Shown here piece after piece: positions 27,420 to 34,166 of a DNA stretch of 64,000 nucleotides. The position numbers and the translations under genes were made by a program. Position 1 is the stretch's first letter. The number at the start of each line of letters is the position of its first letter. Source of the DNA: Verrucomicrobium sp. BvORR034. Its GTDB lineage: Bacteria; Verrucomicrobiota; Verrucomicrobiia; Verrucomicrobiales; Verrucomicrobiaceae. The notes beneath the pieces are model-generated. The model was not told the DNA's origin. It saw only the letters and a list, made by a program, of their open reading frames with translations, and made no database searches. Where the stretch lies: positions 124,001 through 188,000 of the forward strand of contig NZ_BATQ01000041.1 of NCBI RefSeq assembly GCF_000739635.1, in the 5' to 3' direction.

Positions 27420-28705
27420 GTATGGAGCAGGACAAAAGGCTCGTAACGATCTTTTCCGCATCCGGTTGGAATCGGTTTGTAGACGAATTGGTCACCCGAC
27501 GCAATCGGGGGAGTGTGCTGCAAGGGACGTTTTCCTTGGCTAATTCCACTGAAGAAGAACGTCGCAGCTACGCGCGGTTGCTCAGACTTTCCAAGCCACT
27601 TGACCGCCCTCAACTACGTTACGACCTAGAACGTATCAGAGCAGCACTTTCCAATCAGGGGATTGCTGTCGAATGGCTTCAGTTGTTGGAGGCCCTCCGG
27701 GGTGCAATTCCGCCCGAGCTCGTGTTGAATTTGGAAGCCCGTCGGGCGTGGTCGAACTTTTGGCCTTGGGCGGAATCTCATGTAGCTGCTCAGTCATTCC
27801 CGCATGCATGCGAATGGTTGAATACGCTACGGAAAGATGGTTCGCTTGTCAGACAGTCGAGAGATCAATGCCAAGTTGCCACGGATAGGCTCACTGTAGC
27901 GTGTGGGGTGCTTTCACAACTGCCGGCGGGGGATGAGCCTCTGGCCAGTGTCGCCGCTCGCCTTTGTGGCAACAGCCACGCCTTGGATACCAACTCACCC
28001 CTGGCTTCGTTGGTCCTAAAATGTCTTGCTTTGCAGCGCGGTGTGCCTGTCCCGGAAAGGTCTGAAGATCGCCGCAAGCTATGGGAGTCATTTGGCGTTG
28101 TTTGTGATGACGTCAGCGCCCCTGTTCTCACCTTCAATCTTGGCCTCATTGGTTCGTCTTGGATTACCCGCTTAATTTCAGAAGCAACTGATGCGTGCCA
28201 ACCTCTCTATCTTTCGAACCGTATGGTCGCGACGGCCGACTGGTCTTCTGTTGGCTATCCGACGCATGTGTTCGTCTGCGAGAACCCGACCATACTCTCG
28301 TTGGCCGCAAATCGTCTTCAGCATGCTTGCCCTCCCATGGTTTGCGTGAATGGAGAGCCACGCTCTACGAGCAGATCCCTACTGTCTCGGCTTCGTGCTG
28401 GCGGATCAATCCTTTGGTACCACGGTGATTTCGATTGGCCGGGTATTGCTATTGCCTCTCGATTGATGTCCGAACTGGGGGCTCGCCCATGGCTGATGTC
28501 CGCAAAGGACTACGAGTTTGCAGTCAGTCTTGGCCTGACGAGGGATCTCAGCGGGGACCCATTGGAAACCCTCTGGGATCCCGCTCTTTCACAGGCAATG
28601 CAGTCTCGCAAAAAGGCCATCGATGAAGAAGCGCTTGCAGAGGTAATGATGCAATCAATGCTCTGCGTGAACGATGGTGATCTGGCTCACTCCTCACGGC
28701 AATGA
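27416..28705 (+). CDS. jetD: Wadjet nuclease JetD (DUF2399/TIGR02679 family), Toprim
   Basis: A 429-residue topoisomerase-VI-A-like nuclease that cleaves plasmid DNA held by JetABC. The Toprim metal residues are visible: Glu in VFVCENPTILSLAA near residue 288, and the D-x-D of LWYHGDFDWPGIAIA near 337-339. The N-terminal half is the helical domain of the family (ERRSYARLLRLSKPLDRPQLRYDLERIRAAL). The ATGA overlap with jetC indicates translational coupling. All catalytic residues are present, so the system should be functional. Confidence 0.9.
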   Translation: MSMEQDKRLVTIFSASGWNRFVDELVTRRNRGSVLQGTFSLANSTEEERRSYARLLRLSKPLDRPQLRYDLERIRAALSNQGIAVEWLQLLEALRGAIPPELVLNLEARRAWSNFWPWAESHVAAQSFPHACEWLNTLRKDGSLVRQSRDQCQVATDRLTVACGVLSQLPAGDEPLASVAARLCGNSHALDTNSPLASLVLKCLALQRGVPVPERSEDRRKLWESFGVVCDDVSAPVLTFNLGLIGSSWITRLISEATDACQPLYLSNRMVATADWSSVGYPTHVFVCENPTILSLAANRLQHACPPMVCVNGEPRSTSRSLLSRLRAGGSILWYHGDFDWPGIAIASRLMSELGARPWLMSAKDYEFAVSLGLTRDLSGDPLETLWDPALSQAMQSRKKAIDEEALAEVMMQSMLCVNDGDLAHSSRQ

Positions 28706-28905
28706 GCCCGTCATTCCTCAGTGTGAACGCAGATCCTTAACCATAGCAAAAAGCCACTGATGCCCATCGGATAACAGTTTTACGGCGAAACCTATAGGCC
28801 CGTCGCAATGCTGCGAACTTTCAGCCAATTGCTTTTCGTGCATTTTTTGAATGCTGCGGCTATTTGCAGTTGTGCGCAATCAACAGTGAGGCACCATGAT
28901 GGCTT

Positions 28906-30132
28906 ATGTTGCTGTTTCAGTATCGACGACCAGGGAATCTCGAATTCAGCATGCTTCGCCGCGGTGAAATTTTTTTCGCATCCCCATCCGAACTCAACGA
29001 TGCAAATGAATGCAGGCCGCGGCTTGTACTCACAGGTAGTGTAGAGTTGTGGCAACGCTTGGCTCACTTGATTCTCCTTGAAGTTTGCGTCCAGATTTTC
29101 GATCCATTTGAGCGACTAGAAACATCTCACACCATTCAAAATTGGTCGAATCCAATTGGAAAGCACTTAAGCAAGAAAACTGTACGGCGAGATTTAGGTA
29201 TAGAAGAACTGCCAAACGTATTCAGCGAAGCGCTGCAGGTCCACCTTCCGACACTGAACGAGCGAAGGCTAGAATCCTCCATCCTTGCACTCTCGATCGA
29301 ATACATTCATCATTTGCCACGGTTGATATGGGAGGACAAGTACATCGCATCGTTTTCAAAGGACGTTCGCAATCCAACAATGTGGGGACATTATGCTGAT
29401 GCCGAGAAAGGCTATGCGGTCATCTACAAGACAGAGGATGGCAAGCTTCTCGTGCACTCACCTATCAAAGTTCTCCACGGCTACAGACGCTCAGAATCTT
29501 CCCCAAATATTATGGAGGTCGGGGTGTACAAAGAGGAGTCGCTAATGCTGCATCCAGTTAGATACTCCAACAAGCTTCCTAAAGTTAACGCTTTCCACGG
29601 GTTAATCCCACATTTTCACTACTCTGAAGAGGAATATCATTATGATGTCCCCGATCAGCTGCCCGGGGATGCCCCGCTTAAACAGCTGGATGATGTGGGC
29701 CTAGTAAAGTACTCAGATTGGAGATATGAACGGGAGATTCGCGCTTTTTTTCCAGCCTACACCAAACTTGCCCCCGACATAAGGGCGCTAGCCGTTGACC
29801 GAAACCACATTGTCGGAATCATCTTCGGTCCGAAAATGAGCAAAATAGATAAGGAGCGGGCAATCATGTCCAGCTACGTACTATGGCAAACCGCTGCGGT
29901 CACGTCTGGTTCCCCATTCGGTTTTTTTCAAGCAGCAAAAGGCGTCGACAAATTTGCGTTCAAGATTGTTCCCGTGGGAATCTTACGTCAGTTTTACTAC
30001 GAACGCATGCTTCCAATTGACACCTTGGACAAATGCGATGAAGCAACTGTCGCTCTACTGGCAAATTTGGCAAGGGAGATAGAATATGGTGAACGGAGGC
30101 CTAGGACCAAGCGCTCTCCTTCAAACGGTTAA
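28906..30132 (+). CDS. DUF2971 family protein, candidate defence accessory
   Basis: A 408-residue protein of the DUF2971 family. Diagnostic parts: N-terminal FQYRRPGNLEFSMLRRGEIFFASPSELND, central IASFSKDVRNPTMWGHYADAEKGYAVIY, and C-terminal WRYEREIRAFFP with IIFGPKMS. The biochemical role of the family is not established; members often sit in phage-defence islands. Here it follows jetD by 200 bp on the same strand, separate from the tight jet operon. It has the same AT-rich composition as the Wadjet genes, suggesting arrival with them. The family call is good; a role in defence is inference. Confidence 0.75.
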   Translation: MLLFQYRRPGNLEFSMLRRGEIFFASPSELNDANECRPRLVLTGSVELWQRLAHLILLEVCVQIFDPFERLETSHTIQNWSNPIGKHLSKKTVRRDLGIEELPNVFSEALQVHLPTLNERRLESSILALSIEYIHHLPRLIWEDKYIASFSKDVRNPTMWGHYADAEKGYAVIYKTEDGKLLVHSPIKVLHGYRRSESSPNIMEVGVYKEESLMLHPVRYSNKLPKVNAFHGLIPHFHYSEEEYHYDVPDQLPGDAPLKQLDDVGLVKYSDWRYEREIRAFFPAYTKLAPDIRALAVDRNHIVGIIFGPKMSKIDKERAIMSSYVLWQTAAVTSGSPFGFFQAAKGVDKFAFKIVPVGILRQFYYERMLPIDTLDKCDEATVALLANLAREIEYGERRPRTKRSPSNG

Positions 30133-30220
30133 CGCGAGAGCCCTGCTAGGCGCAAGGTCATGTCTACCGAAGGGCAACCAAATGGCATAGGGGGGAGAAC
30201 TGCAACTACCGCACGTCACT

Positions 30221-30778
30221 TTAGGCGGTCAGTTGCGGTTTTTGACTTTCGACCTCTTTTGGGTTTGGAAGTTTCCTTTGGAAGCCTTCCTCAAGGATGC
30301 CGAGCGTTCTCTCGAAGTTCTCCTTGCGGACTCGAACGTCTATTGATGCCGCTTCGTGCAGTGAGCTGACAATGAATTGCGGTGGAAGAGCTTTCTGTGC
30401 CTTCAATGCCTTTGCAGTGGAAAGTACAAACCGATGTCGATTGGCTGCTGAAGGATACGGGTTGTTTTTCGGAGCGTCGATAGATTCGTCTCCTTGCCTT
30501 TCACTCTTGGCATGTGCTCGGGTGCGAATTTCTCGCGGTGCTGGAAGGAGAATCACCCCTGTTTGACCTTTGGGGCTGTCAGGCAGAGGAGGAGGATCAG
30601 TGGCTTTTCCGAATGTAAGCTGCGTCCAGTAGCCGCTGGGCGGGCGGGGAACAGCGGCGTGGTCTGCTGCTGTCACAATTTCGAGTGGGCGAACGTTGAA
30701 CTCCTCAGCAAGCTTTGTGATTGGCTTCTCCCAAAGCACTTCATAGAGACGTTCACGTGTAATCTCTTGCTGTTTCAT
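30221..30778 (-). CDS. hypothetical protein with N-terminal helix-turn-helix-like domain
   Basis: A 185-residue protein (ATG 30778; a GTG at 30793 is also possible). The N-terminus ITRERLYEVLWEKPITKLAEEFNVRPLEIVTAADHAAVPRPPSGYW resembles a small DNA-binding-like domain common on mobile elements, where a helix-turn-helix is followed by PRPPxGYW and a K. The rest is polar, Lys/Pro-rich and unassigned, and shorter than most proteins carrying this head. Convergent with the DUF2971 gene. It may be a truncated element gene. Confidence 0.6.
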   Translation of the reverse strand: MKQQEITRERLYEVLWEKPITKLAEEFNVRPLEIVTAADHAAVPRPPSGYWTQLTFGKATDPPPLPDSPKGQTGVILLPAPREIRTRAHAKSERQGDESIDAPKNNPYPSAANRHRFVLSTAKALKAQKALPPQFIVSSLHEAASIDVRVRKENFERTLGILEEGFQRKLPNPKEVESQKPQLTA

Positions 30779-31038
30779 CCTTGTAGGCAGCACGAATAGG
30801 CCTGACGCGTCAAGACGGTTGAGATTAGAATCTCCTACGGCGTCGTTGTGGGAGCGACGGGAGACCCGTCATGGAGCCCTTCGAATAGGCGTCTTCAGTT
30901 GAAGGCCTCGTTTTGACATTGAAGTCGCTCCGGTACGGTATGGGAGCCTTAGGATCAACTCTCAAAGTGTCCAAAAAGTGTCCAAACACTTATTTGTTCT
31001 TGTTGAGAACTTGCATGTAACTCATTCAGCCTCAGGTG

Positions 31039-31090
31039 CGCACCCGGAAGGGATCGAACCTTCGACCTACGGATTAGAAATCCGAACAGC
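31039..31090 (-). other. 3' fragment of a tRNA-Arg(TCT) gene, probable attachment-site scar
   Basis: Read on the minus strand, the segment has an anticodon loop TTTCTAA (anticodon TCT) with a 4-bp stem, a perfect T-arm (GAAGG, loop TTCGATC, CCTTC) and the acceptor 3' strand CGGGTGC plus discriminator G. The acceptor 5' strand and D-arm are absent, and the next bases are CAC rather than CCA, so this is not a functional tRNA. Integrase att sites typically cover exactly this part of a tRNA gene. Confidence 0.65.
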
Positions 31091-31295
31091 TGGATTTGCT
31101 TGGATGACGTATCCACGGGGGGGCGATCCCACTGGTCACATTTTTTTTCGTCGCAGGTCTAGCTCAGTTTTCGCACGCTTTGGGTCGAAACGGACTTTAT
31201 GCCCTTCTGATGGTGCTTCAGCCTTGGATGAAGCGACTCCAGAGGAGCGATGCTCCAGGGTCAGTCCCTGGTGGAGGGAACTTTACATTCCCATA

Positions 31296-31499
31296 ATGAA
31301 ACCCCTCCTCATCCTCCTGCTCATTTCGGCGCTTGGCACTTCCACAGGGCTACTCATCGCCCGGGTGCCATCCGAGCCGCCTGTCGTCGCTCAGAACCCG
31401 GTCTCAGCCTGGGAATGCCGGTTCTGCGGTTATTCCGCCACGGCCTACTTCCAGCCCAAATGCCCGAAATGCGGCATCGGCATGTCCCGGAAGTTCTGA
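31296..31499 (+). CDS. small membrane-anchored zinc-ribbon protein
   Basis: A 67-residue protein. An N-terminal hydrophobic segment (MKPLLILLLISALGTSTGLLIA) works as anchor or signal, then a short linker and a zinc-ribbon C-x2-C ... C-x2-C (WECRFCGYSATAYFQPKCPKCGIGM). This resembles small rubredoxin-like knuckles on exported proteins. The much longer open frame upstream of 31296 is an artefact that crosses the tRNA fragment. No function is known. Confidence 0.6.
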   Translation: MKPLLILLLISALGTSTGLLIARVPSEPPVVAQNPVSAWECRFCGYSATAYFQPKCPKCGIGMSRKF

Positions 31500-31559
31500 C
31501 GTCAAGCCTGACTGTCTCTATCAGTTCCCGCCCTTGTACCCGAAACCTCCGTTACTTCG

Positions 31560-32495
31560 ATGAAAACCCTCCTGGCTGCCCTTTTCGTTGCGGTCACCCT
31601 TCTTGGGGGGGCTCCTGTCGCCGTCGCCGATGAGACACTCCTGCTTTCCGGGACTTGCCGGAACGTGACCCACGGCCTTGATGGACTGCTGAAGCTCTTC
31701 GTCCTGGAAAAGGCAGATGGCTCGCTGCAGGGGTACATGTCCATCAGCGGATGGCTGGTGGGAAGCGGCCCCATCGCCGGCAAGAAAGAGGGTAGCCGTT
31801 ACCAGTTCACCACCCGGGATGCCCACTGGGGGCTGTCCATCAACTGGGACGGGACTCAGCGCAATGGGAAGCTGTCCGGAGAATACTATGCCTCACCCAA
31901 TGCCAATCTGGGCACCGGCAAGCAGGTAGGGGAGTGGGCGGTGACCCTCCAGGACTCGACCAATGACTCGGCGACTCTCACGGAACAGACATTCAAGAAC
32001 CGATTCCTGCTCATGGTGGAAGCCGATCTCAACGCGGAGGTGCAGCTTGCAGACGGTTCCACTCAGACGGGAGCCCGGGCTCTCTTCTCGTCCGTCCACC
32101 CCATTGGGACGGGCGTGAGTGTCTCGGTCAATGATGTCTCTATCGAGTGGAAGGACGGGGCATCGAAAACTTCCGCGTCGGACATTCACCGTTACACCGT
32201 CGACTACAAGCTCTACTGGCACGGCATCATTCAGGCCAACAGTCACACCAAACTCCGGCTGACCTACAACAACGCCCTACAGGCCGTGACGGCCCATGAA
32301 GTGATCGAAACGACCGGCACCACGAAGTCGGGGGTAGGGGAGATTGCCTTTGGCATCGGCGTCCTGCTCGGCAAGGCAGCCGTCGAGTCGATGTTGAACT
32401 CGAAGTGCGATCGTAGTCTGACCCGCAGTAGTTTGGCGGTTGAGGTTCAGTTCCTTGGCATTATGCCACTAGGAAAGCCTCTTCTGGGCAACTGA
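31560..32495 (+). CDS. secreted hypothetical protein
   Basis: A 311-residue protein with a clear signal peptide (MKTLLAALFVAVTLLGGAPVAVADE). The mature part is beta-rich with alternating polar residues (QGYMSISGWLVGSGPIAGKK, WGLSINWDGTQRNGKLSGEYY), followed by a second half with SSVHPIGTGVSVSVNDVSIEW. I do not recognise the family. It lies 60 bp after the zinc-ribbon gene on the same strand. Its last 49 bp overlap, tail to tail, the end of the GYF-domain gene on the other strand. Confidence 0.7.
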   Translation: MKTLLAALFVAVTLLGGAPVAVADETLLLSGTCRNVTHGLDGLLKLFVLEKADGSLQGYMSISGWLVGSGPIAGKKEGSRYQFTTRDAHWGLSINWDGTQRNGKLSGEYYASPNANLGTGKQVGEWAVTLQDSTNDSATLTEQTFKNRFLLMVEADLNAEVQLADGSTQTGARALFSSVHPIGTGVSVSVNDVSIEWKDGASKTSASDIHRYTVDYKLYWHGIIQANSHTKLRLTYNNALQAVTAHEVIETTGTTKSGVGEIAFGIGVLLGKAAVESMLNSKCDRSLTRSSLAVEVQFLGIMPLGKPLLGN

Positions 32496-33580
32496 CTTCG
32501 AAATCTCTCTGCTTCTACATTCTGGTTCAGGAGCGTCGTCTCCACCCAGTAGGGAGTGATTTCAGAGTAGCGAGGAATGACGGACATCATCTGTGCCATT
32601 TGGGGAGGAAACTCTACTTCATGGGAAAAGGCTGGCTCGGCTTCGGCATAGCGTTGCCGAAGGATGTGCTCTAGGTAGGTGATCCGCATCAAGCGCATGA
32701 GATTGGCTTGGTTCTCAAGAACTCGTTGGGGTTGGGACTCCATCTGTTTCATTCCCCCATCCATCAACTCAATGGCTGAAGGCAGGGCCCTGAGATATTC
32801 CTGCAAATCGGGATCTGTCACAACGGTGGTCAGAAAGTGATCGATGTACTGTTTCCTCGGTTCGTATTCCAATGCGAAGCTTCGCGACCGGAGAGCCTGG
32901 TATTTCAACTGGTCATTCTTGTTGGTACTCTTGCACTTCCGCGCTGCTTCAACCATGGGGTGGTGGATCCACGCAAATACTTCCGAATCTGAGGCCGGGA
33001 GTTTCCCTGAAGTTTGCGTGGCTGGATTTCGGGTTTGGCTTGGAGCAGGCGGGCGAAGAGAGGCGCTCACGATCTCCATAGCAACGAGGAAGAAGAATGC
33101 TCCAAGAATTCCCACTGCGGCCAGCACCCATTTTTGAGCGGTGGAGTTTGTCCTCTTGAAAGCTCTCCCAGTGTTGTAAAAGCCAAGAAAGGCGATCAGC
33201 AGCCCTGCCCAGAAAAACTGGCCGATTGCGACACTGAGTCCGGCAACTCCGCCTCCCAGAGAGGTGATAAGGAGCGAAGAAAACACGCGTTGCACGACGC
33301 TTGCCCACCCCAATCCTTCCGAGGGTGTTTGGCTTGTATTAAGACTTCCCCACGACGCCGGCAATTGGTTGCGTACGAGATGCGTCAAAACTTCCTCGAC
33401 TGGCCTCCAGCCCTGGCTGTCTTCGGTTCTGGCAGAGTCTGTTGAAAGGAGGAGCCCGGTTCGGAGCATCTCCTGCACGGCATTAGTGTCGAAGGGGCCC
33501 ATGCTCTGACCGTTCCTCAAGATTGTCAGACGGCGGGCGGGCCCACTCTGAAGTGGAGAGTGAATTGAGGTGTTCCCCAT
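32447..33580 (-). CDS. GYF_2-domain membrane protein
   Basis: A 377-residue protein. Residues ~17-65 form a GYF_2 domain (LTILRNGQSMGPFDTNAVQEMLRTGLLLSTDSARTEDSQGWRPVEEVL), a small peptide-binding fold frequent in planctomycete and verrucomicrobial membrane proteins. Three hydrophobic segments follow (FSSLLITSLGGGVAGLSVAI, QFFWAGLLIAFLGFY, WVLAAVGILGAFFFLVAMEI), then a Pro/Ser linker and a helical, probably exported C-terminal half without known domain. Its start codon lies inside operator palindrome 33572-33587, and the divergent gene is an XRE repressor, so it is likely repressed by that protein. Confidence 0.78.
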   Translation of the reverse strand: MGNTSIHSPLQSGPARRLTILRNGQSMGPFDTNAVQEMLRTGLLLSTDSARTEDSQGWRPVEEVLTHLVRNQLPASWGSLNTSQTPSEGLGWASVVQRVFSSLLITSLGGGVAGLSVAIGQFFWAGLLIAFLGFYNTGRAFKRTNSTAQKWVLAAVGILGAFFFLVAMEIVSASLRPPAPSQTRNPATQTSGKLPASDSEVFAWIHHPMVEAARKCKSTNKNDQLKYQALRSRSFALEYEPRKQYIDHFLTTVVTDPDLQEYLRALPSAIELMDGGMKQMESQPQRVLENQANLMRLMRITYLEHILRQRYAEAEPAFSHEVEFPPQMAQMMSVIPRYSEITPYWVETTLLNQNVEAERFRSQLPRRGFPSGIMPRN

Positions 33581-33635
33581 GGGGAACCAAATAGAGGCAA
33601 AGCCGTGGAAGAGTCAAGTTCCCTACAGGGAACTT
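33572..33635. promoter_or_regulatory. two palindromic operators GTTCCC-N4-GGGAAC
   Basis: GTTCCCCATGGGGAAC (33572-33587) is a perfect palindrome that covers the ATG of the GYF gene (complement of 33578-33580). AAGTTCCCTACAGGGAACTT (33616-33635) has 9-bp inverted arms and ends 3 bp before the ATG of the XRE gene. The two share GTTCCC-N4-GGGAAC and their centres are 46 bp apart, as expected for cooperative binding by a small XRE dimer that represses both divergent genes. Confidence 0.75.
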
Positions 33636-33638
33636 TTT

Positions 33639-33923
33639 ATGCCTCATCGATTCCGCAACCTCATAGGCCCGTCCATTCGGGCCTGGAGGATGAATCGCGG
33701 AATTACGCAAGACGAACTGGCGGCTCGGCTCCAGTTGAGCGGGCTCGATCATTTGGATCGCGTAGCGGTGGCGAAAATCGAATCGCAAATCCGGTCCGTG
33801 TACGACTTTGAAGTCATCGTCTTGGCTAACGCGCTGAAAGTTACTGTGGCAGAACTGATGGCGGTTGGACCTAAAGAGATGGAGAAGGCGCTGCCGGATC
33901 TCGTTCGCGGGAAGAGAGGATAG
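33639..33923 (+). CDS. XRE-family transcriptional repressor
   Basis: A 94-residue Cro/CI-type protein: SIRAWRMNRGITQDELAARLQLSGLDHLDRVAVAKIESQIRSVYDFEVIVLANALKVTVAEL is a complete five-helix HTH_3 fold with an inserted loop before the recognition helix. ATG 33639 (MPHRFRNLIG) is chosen because AGGGAA lies 8 bp before it; the open frame from 33570 would run through both operators. It is divergent from the GYF gene. Two matching palindromes between the genes make autorepression likely. Confidence 0.82.
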   Translation: MPHRFRNLIGPSIRAWRMNRGITQDELAARLQLSGLDHLDRVAVAKIESQIRSVYDFEVIVLANALKVTVAELMAVGPKEMEKALPDLVRGKRG

Positions 33924-34166
33924 CCCTTGGGGCGATCCTTCTCGATTGTTGGAGAACATCTGTTCGCATCAGGTGGTCTTGATCCCGGCAAATCTGGTTC
34001 TTGGCGTGCGCAAATAAGGAAGGCGTGATGCGCAATTTGGGAACACCCTGAAGTCGAGTGGGCACCGTGGTTGCTTCTAAGGATGGGAAATATGGGGCTG
34101 CAACAATCTCGGACACTCTATGAAGCCGTGAGGCGTTTTGCGGATCGTGACGAGAAGACAAATTCC

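Noticed and set aside
28808-29044. Cys-rich 78-codon frame before the DUF2971 gene
   Set aside because: It overlaps the DUF2971 start in another frame and the Cys content comes from the antisense of a TGC/TGT-rich stretch; no zinc-binding spacing is seen.
30978-31295. Long upstream extension of the small zinc-ribbon gene
   Set aside because: The stretch HPEGIEPSTYGLEIR is a known false translation of the antisense of a tRNA; it coincides with the tRNA-Arg fragment at 31039-31090.
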